Counted from the first letter of the stretch, positions 1-8,070 are shown. The stretch is DNA of 32,290 nt from an uncultured Lachnospiraceae bacterium (GCA_947593655.1 CANQDS010000022.1:1-32290), one strand, 5' to 3'. Numbers and translations: made by a program. The notes: generated by a model not told the origin, from the sequence alone.

Positions 1-40
1 CAGACTTTTTCGAGGTCTGGCAGTTATTTTTTTCAAAAAA

Positions 41-81
41 ACGAGGCTGCGCACTAATTACTTAGTGCGACAGCCCCTCGT
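41..81. terminator. Strong terminator-like hairpin, usable on both strands
   Basis: Arms 41-46 and 76-81 pair (ACGAGG with CCTCGT), 47-49 pair with 71-73, and 50-57 pair with 62-69 (CGCACTAA with TTAGTGCG) around a four-base loop. On the minus strand the stem is followed by seven T's, an ideal intrinsic terminator. On the plus strand it is followed by TTCTTCTTTT. The hairpin overlaps the first possible GTG start of the DUF1287 gene, so it either ends a gene left of the window or sits inside the coding frame. Confidence 0.8.
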
Positions 82-745
82 TCTTCTTTTATGCTTTGTG
101 TGTCTGGCGCTTTTGTACCGATACAGCCTGATTCCTCATAAACAATACCAGAACAGCGATTTCTATGTCGATGAGGAAGGCCGCCAGACAGGAAGCGGAT
201 CCGGCACGCAGATCCAGCCTTACATCAGCAGCACGGATCAGGACGGAGACGGGATCGACGACCAGACGGATATCGTCGCCAATGTAAAGGCGTATCTGGC
301 GACAAAGCCCAAATATAAGAGCCGGTATTACGAAGGAGGCTATCCGGACGACGGATACGGCGTCTGTACGGATGTCGTCGCCTTTGCCCTGCGGGATTCC
401 GGCTACGATCTGATGACGCTCGTTTCGGATGATATTGCGGCGCATCCCGAAGACTACGATATTGAAGAGCCGGATCCCAATATCGACTTCCGCCGTGTCC
501 GGAATCTGAAAGTCTTTTTCGCGCATACGGCCATCGCCCTTACCACCGATACGGAAAAGATCGAAGAATGGCAGGCGGGAGATATTGTCATCTACAAAAA
601 TCATATCGCCGTCTGTTCCGACCACCGCAACAAAAAAGGGCTTCCGTTCATTTTCCACAACGCCAGCCCTTATCAGCGCAGTTATGAAGAAGACCGGCTG
701 GAAACCTACGGCGCGATCGTCGCCCATTACCGGATCAGTGAATGA
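65..745 (+). CDS. DUF1287 family secreted or membrane-anchored protein
   Basis: The protein has a hydrophobic N-terminal segment (about residues 4-18 from the GTG at 65), a linker, a D58-x-D60-x-D62-G acidic loop resembling a calcium-binding motif, and then a DUF1287 domain (about 65-226). The domain shows GVCTDVV (Cys101), a DPNIDFRRV block and a GDIVIYKNHIAV block with His180. These features resemble NlpC/P60-like cysteine hydrolases, so an extracellular cysteine-dependent hydrolase is possible, but no substrate is known. The start is uncertain. The GTG at 65 lies inside a hairpin and lacks a well-placed ribosome binding site. The frame is open leftward to the window edge and would encode a basic stretch (KKTRLR) before the hydrophobic segment, so the true start may be outside the window. 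It converges on the ribosomal cluster. Confidence 0.75.
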   Translation: MRQPLVLLLCFVCLALLYRYSLIPHKQYQNSDFYVDEEGRQTGSGSGTQIQPYISSTDQDGDGIDDQTDIVANVKAYLATKPKYKSRYYEGGYPDDGYGVCTDVVAFALRDSGYDLMTLVSDDIAAHPEDYDIEEPDPNIDFRRVRNLKVFFAHTAIALTTDTEKIEEWQAGDIVIYKNHIAVCSDHRNKKGLPFIFHNASPYQRSYEEDRLETYGAIVAHYRISE

Positions 746-780
746 GTTTTCCGCATGAGCGGATTTCTGTAAAAACAAAA

Positions 781-820
781 ACACCGTCTGCCATTTTTTC
801 CGCAGATGGTGTTTTTTGTT
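781..820. terminator. Bidirectional intrinsic terminator between DUF1287 gene and rplQ
   Basis: An 11-bp stem (781-791 with 802-812, one G-T wobble) around a CATTTTTTCC loop is followed on the plus strand by TTTTTTGTT. On the minus strand it is followed by TTTTGTTTTT. It ends both the ribosomal operon and the convergent DUF1287 gene. Confidence 0.92.
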
Positions 821-821
821 C

Positions 822-1358
822 TTAAACAAGTTCTAAAAGCACTTCCAGCGCTCCGTCGCCTTTACGCTGGCCGATCTTTACGATTCTGGTATAACCGCCG
901 TGACGGTTTACATACTTCGGTGCGATCTCATCGAACATCTTTGCCGGCAGATCGATCTGCTTGGTGTTGCGCTTTCTTCCTGCCGCTTCCTTCGGAACTT
1001 CCTTCACCGGATAAAAGAAACTCAGCATCTGTCTTCTTGCATGAAGACGGGATGGAAGATCCTTCTTGATCGTTTTCTGAACTTCGTCATAGACCGTAAC
1101 TCTCTTGCCGTCAACGACTTCCTTTACTCTCTTGCCGTCTTTGTCCTTGCGCGGAACTTTCGCTGTTACGGTAACTTCTTCGAAATTATCTTTTTCTTTT
1201 ATTGCCAATGTGATCAGCTTCTCCGCAAATTTGCGTACTTCTTTTGCTCTTGCTTCTGTCGTAACGATCCTGCCGTTTGCGATCAGAGCCGTTACCTGAC
1301 CTCTTAAGAGTGCTTTTCTCTGTTTTGAGGTTCTGCCTAATTTACGATACTTTGCCAT
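822..1358 (-). CDS. rplQ: 50S ribosomal protein L17 (bL17), long form
   Basis: Large-subunit protein located near the polypeptide exit region. The N-terminus ([20 protein letters not shown]) and the C-terminal [30 protein letters not shown] block are typical of bL17. At 178 residues it is longer than the usual 115-130. The extra length is an internal charged insertion (about residues 66-125) with [17 protein letters not shown] and a basic stretch. Long L17 forms occur in Clostridia. It is the last gene of the alpha part of the cluster, following rpoA by 27 nt, and is followed by a terminator. Confidence 0.97.
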   Translation of the reverse strand: MAKYRKLGRTSKQRKALLRGQVTALIANGRIVTTEARAKEVRKFAEKLITLAIKEKDNFEEVTVTAKVPRKDKDGKRVKEVVDGKRVTVYDEVQKTIKKDLPSRLHARRQMLSFFYPVKEVPKEAAGRKRNTKQIDLPAKMFDEIAPKYVNRHGGYTRIVKIGQRKGDGALEVLLELV

Positions 1359-1385
1359 TTCTTTTCCTCCATTTATGGGAAATGA

Positions 1386-2345
1386 TTATTCTTCTCCCTG
1401 GTTTAACTGTAAACCTAATTCCTTCAATTTGGACAGCACTTCTTCTAAAGATTTGCGTCCCAGATTGCGGACCTTCATCATGTCTTCCGGAGTCCGGTTG
1501 ATCAGTTCTGCAACGGTATTGATCCCTGCCCTCTTTAAGCAGTTGTAAGAACGCACGGATAATTCCAGTTCGTCGATATTCATCTCCAGAACTTTCTCCT
1601 GTGCATCGTTCTCTTTCTCGATCATCACTTCCGCCTGAATCGCAGCATCCGAAAGGTCGATGAAAAGATTCAGATGCTCACTCAATACCTTGGCTGCAAG
1701 GCTGACCGCCTCGTCCGGTTCCAATGTCCCGTTTGTATATACGTCCAGAGTCAGTTTGTCAAAATCGGTAATCTGTCCGACACGAGTGTTCTCTACCGTG
1801 AGGTTTACGCGCTCTACCGGTGTATAGATCGAATCAATCGCGATCACGCCGATCGGCGTATCTTCCGTCTTGTTCTTATCGGCACTCACATAACCGCGGT
1901 TCTTTGTTATGGTAAGTTCCATATACAGCTTACAATCCGTACCACCGTTTAAGTGCGCGATCTCCAAATCCGGATTCATGATCTCAATATCAGAATCCAC
2001 CTGAATATCTGCTGCCGTAACGACGCCTTCCCCTTCGAATTCAATATAAGCAACTTTCGGTTCATTTGTAGCGCTATTATTTCGAATTGCAAGGTTCTTA
2101 ATATTCATAATGATTTCGGTGACATCTTCCTTTACGCCCGGAATCGAACTGAACTCATGCAAAACGCCATCAATCTTAATCTGGCTTACAGCGGCTCCCG
2201 GCAGGGAAGAAAGCATGATTCTTCTTAAAGAATTGCCCAGTGTTGTTCCGTAACCTCTTTCCAAAGGTTCCACAACAAATCTGCCGTATTTCTTGTCTTC
2301 TGAAATTTCGATGATCTCAATTTTAGGTTTTTCAAAATCGAACAC
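1386..2345 (-). CDS. rpoA: DNA-directed RNA polymerase subunit alpha
   Basis: Alpha dimerises through the N-terminal domain (about 1-230; [19 protein letters not shown] at the start) to nucleate assembly of beta and beta-prime. The C-terminal domain (about 250-319) contacts UP-element DNA and activators; the helix-hairpin-helix stretch includes Arg265 in [15 protein letters not shown] and the [12 protein letters not shown] motif. The length of 319 is normal. It lies between rpsD and rplQ in the standard alpha-operon order. The start at 2345 is preceded by a GGAGGGAC-type ribosome binding site. Confidence 0.98.
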   Translation of the reverse strand: MFDFEKPKIEIIEISEDKKYGRFVVEPLERGYGTTLGNSLRRIMLSSLPGAAVSQIKIDGVLHEFSSIPGVKEDVTEIIMNIKNLAIRNNSATNEPKVAYIEFEGEGVVTAADIQVDSDIEIMNPDLEIAHLNGGTDCKLYMELTITKNRGYVSADKNKTEDTPIGVIAIDSIYTPVERVNLTVENTRVGQITDFDKLTLDVYTNGTLEPDEAVSLAAKVLSEHLNLFIDLSDAAIQAEVMIEKENDAQEKVLEMNIDELELSVRSYNCLKRAGINTVAELINRTPEDMMKVRNLGRKSLEEVLSKLKELGLQLNQGEE

Positions 2346-2394
2346 TGCAAAAGTCCCTCCTTCTCGGGTAATTTGTCTGTCTACTTAACCGATA

Positions 2395-2988
2395 TTACTT
2401 CGAATACAACTCGACGATAAGCATCTCATCTACAGGGACGTCAATCTGCTCACGTGCCGGTAACTCCTTTACGGTTCCCTGGAACTTCTCAGCATCCAGA
2501 TCCAGCCATTCCGGAACAAGCCTTCCGCCTGTCACCTCTGTGATATCCTTAAATCTCTGGATTCCTCTTTTGCTCTCTTTGATCGCAACCACATCGCCGG
2601 CTTTCACCTGATAAGACGGAATATTAATGACTCTTCCGTTTACCGTAACGAACTTGTGGCCGACAACCTGCCTTGCCTCTCTTCTGGTACGCGCAAACCC
2701 GAGACGGAATACCACGTTATCCAGCCGGGATTCCAGCATCGTCATCAGGTTCGCACCTGTCATGCCCTTCATACGGTCTGCTTTCACATAGTAATTGTGG
2801 AACGGTTTCTCCAGCACGCCGTAGATAAACTTTGCTTTCTGCTTCTCACGGAGCTGAAGTCCGTATTCGGAAACCTTCTTGTTCGATCTCTGCAGATTTC
2901 TTTTCGACTTCTTATCATATCCCAGATATCCCGGTTCCAGACCGAGAGATCTGCATCTTTTCAGTACCGGTACTTTATTTACTGCCAT
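2395..2988 (-). CDS. rpsD: 30S ribosomal protein S4 (uS4)
   Basis: Primary 16S rRNA binder that nucleates 30S assembly and lines the mRNA entry path. The S4 RNA-binding domain is at about 87-150 (SRLDNVVFRLGFA, then ARQVVGHKFVTVNGR). Only one cysteine (Cys12) is present near the N-terminus, so this is a zinc-free (C-minus) form. In gamma-proteobacteria S4 represses the alpha operon by binding upstream of rpsM; whether it does so here, through the long rpsM leader, is inference. Length of 197 is normal. Confidence 0.98.
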   Translation of the reverse strand: MAVNKVPVLKRCRSLGLEPGYLGYDKKSKRNLQRSNKKVSEYGLQLREKQKAKFIYGVLEKPFHNYYVKADRMKGMTGANLMTMLESRLDNVVFRLGFARTRREARQVVGHKFVTVNGRVINIPSYQVKAGDVVAIKESKRGIQRFKDITEVTGGRLVPEWLDLDAEKFQGTVKELPAREQIDVPVDEMLIVELYSK

Positions 2989-3006
2989 CTCAATCTACCT
3001 CCTAAA

Positions 3007-3402
3007 TTAAACTCTTCTGCGTTTCGGCGGGCGGCATCCGTTATGAGGAACCGGAGTTACGTCCTTGATGGAAGTAACTTCCAGACCGCATGCGGAAAGG
3101 GCGCGGATCGCAGCTTCCCTGCCGGAGCCCGGGCCTTTTACCATAACGTCAACTGTTTTCAAACCATGAATCAATGCTGCTTTTGTCGCTGTCTCAGCCG
3201 CCATCTGTGCAGCATACGGGGTAGATTTCTTAGAACCTCTGAATCCCAGACCGCCGGCGCTTGCCCATGATAAGGCATTGCCCTCTGCATCCGTGATCGT
3301 AACGATCGTATTGTTAAAAGAGGACTGGATATGCGCCTGTCCGCGTTCCACGTTCTTCTTTACACGCTTTTTTGTTACTTTTTTTGCAACAGTCTTAGCC
3401 AT
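3007..3402 (-). CDS. rpsK: 30S ribosomal protein S11 (uS11)
   Basis: Platform protein near the mRNA exit and E site. Recognised by [38 protein letters not shown] and the C-terminal [18 protein letters not shown], which are near-invariant in uS11. Length 131 is typical, with a lysine-rich N-terminal extension ([11 protein letters not shown]). It sits between rpsM and rpsD with an 18-nt gap to rpsD. Confidence 0.98.
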   Translation of the reverse strand: MAKTVAKKVTKKRVKKNVERGQAHIQSSFNNTIVTITDAEGNALSWASAGGLGFRGSKKSTPYAAQMAAETATKAALIHGLKTVDVMVKGPGSGREAAIRALSACGLEVTSIKDVTPVPHNGCRPPKRRRV

Positions 3403-3435
3403 ATCTAAACTAACCTACTTTCTTTGAATTTTATC

Positions 3436-3804
3436 TTACTTCTTCTTATTTGCAACAGTTCTCTTCGGACCTTTTCTTGTTCTTGCATTGGTCTTGGTCT
3501 TCTGGCCGCGAACAGGAAGCCCTTTTCTGTGGCGGATACCGCGGTAGCATCCGATCTCCTGCAGTCTCTTGATATTCAGGGCGATCTCTCTTCTTAAATC
3601 GCCTTCTACCGTCTGTGTCTCGTCAATGACCGCACTGATCCTTCTGACTTCATCGTCGGTAAGATCTCTGACACGGGTGTCCGGATTAACGTTTGCTTCT
3701 TTAAGGATGCGGTTCGAACTTGCTCTTCCGATTCCGTAGATGTAAGTCAGACCGATTTCTACACGTTTTTCTCTTGGTAAATCTACACCTGCAATACGAG
3801 CCAT
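3436..3804 (-). CDS. rpsM: 30S ribosomal protein S13 (uS13)
   Basis: Head protein that contacts the P-site tRNA and forms inter-subunit bridges with L5. It starts [26 protein letters not shown] and ends with the basic tail [15 protein letters not shown]; the [22 protein letters not shown] block is diagnostic. Length 122 is normal. The start has a GGAGGTG-type ribosome binding site. It is separated from rpmJ by an unusually long 284-nt gap that can fold into several hairpins, listed separately. Confidence 0.98.
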   Translation of the reverse strand: MARIAGVDLPREKRVEIGLTYIYGIGRASSNRILKEANVNPDTRVRDLTDDEVRRISAVIDETQTVEGDLRREIALNIKRLQEIGCYRGIRHRKGLPVRGQKTKTNARTRKGPKRTVANKKK

Positions 3805-4064
3805 GTGTGTTTACACCTCCATAAAATTTTCCTGATTGATAGTAATGGTATAAAGATATACTGCAACAATATATCCGTGACGAAAAGCTGCCGCATACAG
3901 CTACGGTTGCACGTCCTGAAATGTGTGTATGCACATGCCTTTCCCAAAATCTGCATATTCACACTGCACCACTCGGTATTATAGTGCAGATGCCAGTTAT
4001 GCCTCTGTTTATTATGAACAACGCATGAAATGCGTTGCAGCCGCACATAATGATAACACAAAGA
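3805..4064 (-). promoter_or_regulatory. Candidate structured RNA leader upstream of rpsM
   Basis: This rpmJ-rpsM gap has no convincing gene. Read on the minus strand it holds a string of hairpins: 4019-4026 with 4030-4037 (8 bp, three-base loop), 3984-3989 with 3964-3969, 3931-3936 with 3921-3926, 3898-3902 with 3886-3890, and 3870-3875 with 3855-3860. The rpsM ribosome binding site lies just after the last one. In Escherichia coli the equivalent position carries the S4-responsive alpha-operon leader. No sequence similarity to it is evident, so a regulatory role is inference. Confidence 0.45.
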
Positions 4065-4098
4065 ACAGGGTATCTGATCTGCTGACGATCAACCCTGT
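4065..4098 (-). terminator. Stem-loop across the rpmJ stop codon (attenuator-like)
   Basis: Outer arms 4065-4071 and 4092-4098 (ACAGGGT with ACCCTGT) and inner arms 4075-4079 and 4087-4091 (TGATC with GATCA) pair, with a three-base bulge and a seven-base loop. On the minus strand it is followed by TTCTTTGTGTT, a weak U-rich stretch. It includes the rpmJ stop codon. It may pause or partly terminate transcription before rpsM; a full terminator is unlikely because the alpha genes lie downstream. Confidence 0.5.
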
Positions 4099-4202
4099 CT
4101 CTGCTTGTGTTTCGGATTCTCGCAGATAATGCGAATGCTTCCTTTTCTCTTGATGACTTTGCACTTCTCGCAGATCGGTTTTACCGATGATCTTACTTTC
4201 AC
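4089..4202 (-). CDS. rpmJ: 50S ribosomal protein L36 (bL36), zinc form
   Basis: A 37-residue zinc-ribbon protein near the peptidyl transferase region of the 50S subunit. It reads [20 protein letters not shown] at the N-terminus and ends PKHKQRQG; Cys11, Cys14, Cys27 and His32 are the zinc ligands. The start is GTG (4200-4202), preceded by AAAGGAGG with good spacing. It follows infA as in most Firmicutes, but with its own consensus promoter in the gap. Confidence 0.97.
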   Translation of the reverse strand: MKVRSSVKPICEKCKVIKRKGSIRIICENPKHKQRQG

Positions 4203-4228
4203 GGCGATTCCTCCTTTCCTTATAATCT

Positions 4229-4250
4229 CTTGAAAAAGGGCTTTTTCAAG
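4229..4250 (-). promoter_or_regulatory. Perfect 10-bp hairpin in the rpmJ 5' leader
   Basis: CTTGAAAAAG (4229-4238) and CTTTTTCAAG (4241-4250) are perfect inverse complements separated by two bases. The element lies between the rpmJ promoter and its ribosome binding site, in the expected 5' untranslated region. No U-tract follows, so it is more likely a stability or translation element than a terminator. Confidence 0.5.
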
Positions 4251-4276
4251 CCTCTTCCAAAAAGTGTCCGAATAAT

Positions 4277-4305
4277 ATTATACACGGACAAATTCAAGAA
4301 GTCAA
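4277..4305 (-). promoter_or_regulatory. Consensus sigma-A promoter upstream of rpmJ
   Basis: On the minus strand, TTGACT (4300-4305), a 17-bp spacer and TATAAT (4277-4282). It overlaps no gene, starting 8 nt beyond the infA stop. It would give rpmJ and the alpha-operon genes transcription independent of the S10 and spc parts. Confidence 0.82.
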
Positions 4306-4312
4306 TAAAAAT

Positions 4313-4531
4313 TTATTTATCCCTCCAGATAATTCTGCCTTTTGTCAGGTCATAAGGGGACATTTCGATGGTAACTTTATCACCCGGCAAAATGCGGATA
4401 AAATTCATTCTCAGCTTACCGCTGATCGTTGCTAAAATCTGATGGCCATTCTCAAGTTCTACCTTAAAGAATGCATTTGGAAGTTTTTCTACTACTACAC
4501 CTTCTACTTCTATCACGTCTGCTTTTGACAT
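4313..4531 (-). CDS. infA: Translation initiation factor IF-1
   Basis: IF-1 binds the 30S A site and works with IF-2 and IF-3 in initiation. The single S1/OB-fold covers the whole 72-residue protein: [60 protein letters not shown]. It follows map after 37 nt with an AGGAGG ribosome binding site. No KOW-domain gene, found between map and infA in many Clostridia, is present. Confidence 0.98.
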   Translation of the reverse strand: MSKADVIEVEGVVVEKLPNAFFKVELENGHQILATISGKLRMNFIRILPGDKVTIEMSPYDLTKGRIIWRDK

Positions 4532-4568
4532 CCTAATCTGATCCTCCTGAATAATAAATGATGGTTAT

Positions 4569-5357
4569 TTAAAACAGATCGAGAAACCCTGCCGCCTTTT
4601 CCTCCTCCGTTAAGGAGAGCAGCTCCGGTTTTCCTTCTGTAATCAGTATCGTATTTTCGTAATGGGCGGATAATGAATCATCTTCGGTCACTACCGTCCA
4701 GTCATCATCCAGCCATACAACATCCGATTTCCCGGCGTTGATCATCGGCTCTACCGCCAGCGTCATGCCCGGCCTAAGCCGCAGGCCCTTTCTGCGCTGC
4801 CGGAAGTTCGGCACCTCCGGATCCTCATGCAGATGGGAACCGATCCCGTGCCCGACCAGATCCTGAACCACGCCGTACCCGAAACTTTCCGCATAGTCGC
4901 CGATCGCCCTTGAAATATCAAACAGATGGTTTCCTGCGACCGCTTTCTTCATTCCCTCGAAAAAACTCTGCCGCGTCCTTTCGATCAGTTCCTGCGCCTC
5001 CCGGCTGATCTTTCCCACCCCGACGGTCCTTGCCGCATCGGAATGGTAGCCCTTGTAGATCACCCCCGCGTCCAGACTGACAATATCGCCTTCCTGCAGG
5101 ATGCGCCGGGCGCTCGGGATCCCATGCACGACTTCTTCATTGACCGATACGCAGATCGATGCCGGATAACCGTTATAATTCTTAAAGGAAGGGATGCAGC
5201 CGTAACTCCGGATCATTTTTTCTCCAAGCCGGTCTACATCCAAAGTAGACATCCCCGGTCGAATTTCCTTTCCAAGATTCTGATGGACGAGGCCCAGGAT
5301 TCTCCCGGCCTCGCGCATCAGTTCAATTTCTCTTTCAGATTTTATCGTTACCGACAT
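4569..5357 (-). CDS. map: Methionine aminopeptidase, type I
   Basis: Cytosolic metallo-aminopeptidase that removes the N-terminal methionine from nascent proteins after deformylation. The pita-bread metal ligands are visible: Asp in VSLDAGVIYKGYHSDAART (two Asp), His in VGHGIGSHLHEDPEVPNF, Glu in TLAVEPMINAG and Glu in AHYENTILIT. There is no N-terminal SEC-C zinc finger. Length 262 is typical. It starts 3 nt after the adk stop, consistent with coupling. Confidence 0.97.
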   Translation of the reverse strand: MSVTIKSEREIELMREAGRILGLVHQNLGKEIRPGMSTLDVDRLGEKMIRSYGCIPSFKNYNGYPASICVSVNEEVVHGIPSARRILQEGDIVSLDAGVIYKGYHSDAARTVGVGKISREAQELIERTRQSFFEGMKKAVAGNHLFDISRAIGDYAESFGYGVVQDLVGHGIGSHLHEDPEVPNFRQRRKGLRLRPGMTLAVEPMINAGKSDVVWLDDDWTVVTEDDSLSAHYENTILITEGKPELLSLTEEEKAAGFLDLF

Positions 5358-5360
5358 CTT

Positions 5361-6005
5361 TTATTCACCCAAAATCGCTGCGATGTCCGCAAATACTTTG
5401 TCCATCGGCTGCGTTCCGTCTACGCTCTTTAAGATTCCCTGATTCTTGTAGTAATCGATCAGCGGCTGGGTTTGCTCATGGTAAACGCTTAAGCGCTTCT
5501 GAACCGTCTCCGGCTTGTCGTCGTCGCGCAGCACGGTCGGATTGCCGCAGGCATCGCATACGCCTTCTTCTTTGGTCGGGTTGTATACGATGTGGTAGGT
5601 TGCGCCGCAGTTTAAGCAGGCGCGTCTGCCGCTCATACGGTTTACGATGTTCTCATCCGGCACATCTACGTCGATCGCATAGTCCATAGACTGGTCGATC
5701 TTCTTTAAAGCCGCGTCCAGTGCTTCCGCCTGCGGGATCGTTCTCGGGAACCCGTCCAGTACAAAACCGTTTTTGCAGTCATCCTGCTGGATGCGGTCCA
5801 TAACCAGATCGCAGGTCAGCTCATCCGGCACCAGCGCCCCCTGATCCATGTAAGTCTTTGCTTTCTTCCCCAGTTCCGTTCCGTTCTTGATGTTTGCACG
5901 GAAAATATCGCCGGTAGAGATATGCGGAATCTCATATTTTGCAGCGATCTGCTTTGCCTGCGTTCCTTTTCCGGCTCCCGGAGCCCCTAACATAATGATC
6001 TTCAT
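5361..6005 (-). CDS. adk: Adenylate kinase, zinc-binding LID type
   Basis: Interconverts ATP plus AMP and two ADP. The P-loop is [10 protein letters not shown] (residues 7-16), the AMP-binding region contains STGDIFR, and the DGFPRT motif is at about 84-89. The LID has Cys130, Cys133, Cys150 and Cys153 in CLNCG and CDACG, the structural zinc site of many Gram-positive enzymes. Length 214 is standard. Co-transcribed with secY and map, but separated from secY by a strong hairpin. Confidence 0.98.
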   Translation of the reverse strand: MKIIMLGAPGAGKGTQAKQIAAKYEIPHISTGDIFRANIKNGTELGKKAKTYMDQGALVPDELTCDLVMDRIQQDDCKNGFVLDGFPRTIPQAEALDAALKKIDQSMDYAIDVDVPDENIVNRMSGRRACLNCGATYHIVYNPTKEEGVCDACGNPTVLRDDDKPETVQKRLSVYHEQTQPLIDYYKNQGILKSVDGTQPMDKVFADIAAILGE

Positions 6006-6058
6006 ATTTTTTCTCCTTCTCTTTTTATTTTAAGCATCCGCCTAAATTCTTGTTAGCC

Positions 6059-6095
6059 AAACTGGAGATACGGCTCCTGCCAGTATCTCCAGTTT
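6059..6095 (-). promoter_or_regulatory. Very stable hairpin between secY and adk
   Basis: A perfect 13-bp stem, AAACTGGAGATAC (6059-6071) with GTATCTCCAGTTT (6083-6095), continues as GGC/GCC with a single bulged A around a TCCT loop. It starts 3 nt after the secY stop codon. Only three T's follow on the minus strand, so it lacks a terminator U-tract. It probably protects or processes mRNA 3' ends, or weakly attenuates adk-map-infA expression. Confidence 0.65.
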
Positions 6096-6097
6096 CA

Positions 6098-7414
6098 TTA
6101 ATCATTTAAAAACCCTTTATAGTAGCGTACCCGCATCTGCGATTCGATCTGTTTCAAGGTTTCGATCACAACGCCTACCACGATGATGATGGAAGTTCCG
6201 CCAAACGATACATTCGCGTTAAAGACGCCGTTAAAGAAGATCGGGATCACCGCAACGATCGTAAGACCGACGGCGCCGATAAATACAACATAATTCAAAA
6301 TCTGATTCAGATAATCACTTGTCGGTTTGCCCGGCCGGATTCCCGGAATAAAACCGCCGGAACGCTTCATGTTATTCGCAACCTCCAACGGATTAAAGGT
6401 AATCTGGGTATAAAAATATGCAAATACAATGATCAGCACAATATATACCAGAAGCCCGATGGTATACACCGGCTGCTCCGGATTGCACCAGTTCGACTGC
6501 GACAGACCGCGCAGGATCTGGCTTCCGATCCCGGTTCCGTTTCCTTTTCCGAGGAAGTTTGCAATGATCACCGGCGTCTGCATCAGCGACTGCGCAAAGA
6601 TCACCGGGATAACGCCGCTGGTATTTACCCGCAGCGGAATATAGGTCTGCTGTCCGCCGACCTGCTTTCTTCCCTGAATCTTTTTGGAGTACTGAACAGG
6701 AATCCTTCTCTGCGCGTCCTGAAGCAGCACAACAAAAACTACCATCGCCAAGATGATCGCTAAGATGATCAGCGCCGCAAGGACTCCCTTCGGAATCGAT
6801 TTCCCTGCAATAAACTGCGACCATAATGCAGACATATCCTGCGGGATCCGCGATATGATATTAATGGTCAATACAATGGAAATACCGTTTCCAACACCTT
6901 TTTCCGTAATCCGCTCACCGATCCACATCAATACTGCAGAACCTGCCGTTAATGACGTAACGACCATGATAACCGTGATCGGGCTCTTATCATACAGATA
7001 ACCGCCCCTGTAAAATGCATACGTCATCGCAACGGATTCGATCAATGCAAGCGCAACCGTTACATAACGGGTAATCTCAACGATTTTCTTTCTGCCATCC
7101 TCCCCGTCGCGCTGCATCTCTTCCAGCTTCGGAATCGCGATCGTAAGCAGCTGCATAATAATGGACGAAGTAATATACGGTGTGATGTTCAGTGCAAAGA
7201 TTGACATATTAGTGAACGAACCACCGGTAAGCGCATCAAAAAATCCCAATCCGTCCGCGGTCTGGTTCTGAAACCAGTCCGCAAATACCGAGCCGTTGAC
7301 ACCCGGAACCGGAAGCTCGCTTCCAATCCGGATGACAACGAGCATCAGGAAGGTAAATACGATTCTGCTACGGATATCTTTGATCCGAAATGCATTACGG
7401 AGTGTCTCAAGCAT
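6098..7414 (-). CDS. secY: Protein translocase subunit SecY
   Basis: Channel-forming subunit of SecYEG in the cytoplasmic membrane. About ten hydrophobic segments are seen; the N-terminus reads [20 protein letters not shown], followed by the plug region and NITPYITSSIIMQLL. Later conserved blocks are GISIVLTINIISR, and PLRVNTSGVIPVIFAQS. The C-terminal tail has RVRYYKGFLND. Length 438 is typical. Its ATG overlaps the rplO stop codon (TAATG). Confidence 0.98.
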   Translation of the reverse strand: MLETLRNAFRIKDIRSRIVFTFLMLVVIRIGSELPVPGVNGSVFADWFQNQTADGLGFFDALTGGSFTNMSIFALNITPYITSSIIMQLLTIAIPKLEEMQRDGEDGRKKIVEITRYVTVALALIESVAMTYAFYRGGYLYDKSPITVIMVVTSLTAGSAVLMWIGERITEKGVGNGISIVLTINIISRIPQDMSALWSQFIAGKSIPKGVLAALIILAIILAMVVFVVLLQDAQRRIPVQYSKKIQGRKQVGGQQTYIPLRVNTSGVIPVIFAQSLMQTPVIIANFLGKGNGTGIGSQILRGLSQSNWCNPEQPVYTIGLLVYIVLIIVFAYFYTQITFNPLEVANNMKRSGGFIPGIRPGKPTSDYLNQILNYVVFIGAVGLTIVAVIPIFFNGVFNANVSFGGTSIIIVVGVVIETLKQIESQMRVRYYKGFLND

Positions 7415-7851
7415 TAAATCACCTCTGCTTTTCCGCCAAGGGCCTCTATTTTCTCTTTCGCGCCCGCGCTGAATGCATTTGCCTGAACGGTCAGCTTCTT
7501 AGTAAATTCCCCGTTGGCAAGAATTTTAACCCCGTCTCTTGGATTCTTTACGATTCCCGTCTCCATCAGCGTTTCTACGGATACTACGGAATCATTCTCG
7601 AAACGTTCCAATGCAGAAAGATTGATCCCGACGATCGTTTTGGAATTTCTGCATTTGAAGCCTCTCTTCGGCAGTCTCCGGTATAACGGCATCTGACCGC
7701 CTTCAAATCCCGGCCTCGGTGCTCCGGAACGTGCTTTCTGGCCCTTATGTCCCTTACCAGCCGTTTTGCCGTTTCCTGAACCATGTCCGCGCCCTTTTCT
7801 GAATTTGTTATGTCTGGAGCCTTCAGCGGCTTTTAAACTTGATAAATCCAT
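7414..7851 (-). CDS. rplO: 50S ribosomal protein L15 (uL15)
   Basis: Late-assembly 50S protein spanning domains of 23S rRNA. The Gly/Lys-rich N-terminal extension ([22 protein letters not shown]), then [23 protein letters not shown] are diagnostic. Length 145. The stop codon overlaps the secY start by one base, suggesting translational coupling. Confidence 0.98.
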   Translation of the reverse strand: MDLSSLKAAEGSRHNKFRKGRGHGSGNGKTAGKGHKGQKARSGAPRPGFEGGQMPLYRRLPKRGFKCRNSKTIVGINLSALERFENDSVVSVETLMETGIVKNPRDGVKILANGEFTKKLTVQANAFSAGAKEKIEALGGKAEVI

Positions 7852-7870
7852 TTCGGCACCTCCTTTTCTC

Positions 7871-8056
7871 TTATAACTCTTCTACTTTTAAATATGGTGC
7901 TACTTTGCGAATCGCGCCCCTGGTAGCCGGGTTATCCGGAAGCTCTACGCTTTTGTTCAGCTTTCTCAATCCCAGTGCTGCAATTGTTTTCTTGTTCTTA
8001 GGAACTGCACCAATTGTTGACTTAATAAGTGTAACTCTTACCTTCTTATCTGCCAT
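7871..8056 (-). CDS. rpmD: 50S ribosomal protein L30 (uL30)
   Basis: Small 50S protein of 61 residues. [32 protein letters not shown] is the single ferredoxin-like domain typical of bacterial uL30. It lies between rpsE and rplO with a ribosome binding site at good spacing. Confidence 0.97.
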   Translation of the reverse strand: MADKKVRVTLIKSTIGAVPKNKKTIAALGLRKLNKSVELPDNPATRGAIRKVAPYLKVEEL

Positions 8057-8070
8057 CTTCCAATTCCTCC

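Noticed and set aside
89-829. Minus-strand open frame of 246 codons
   Set aside because: Antisense to the DUF1287 gene and overlapping the rplQ terminator.
3978-3983. TATAAT within the rpmJ-rpsM gap (minus strand)
   Set aside because: No -35 at 16-18 bp and the hexamer lies in the loop of a hairpin; not called a promoter.
3701-4129. Small open frames in the rpmJ-rpsM gap (minus 92 and 77 codons, plus 68 codons)
   Set aside because: No ribosome binding site in good position and no recognisable domain; the gap looks like structured RNA instead.
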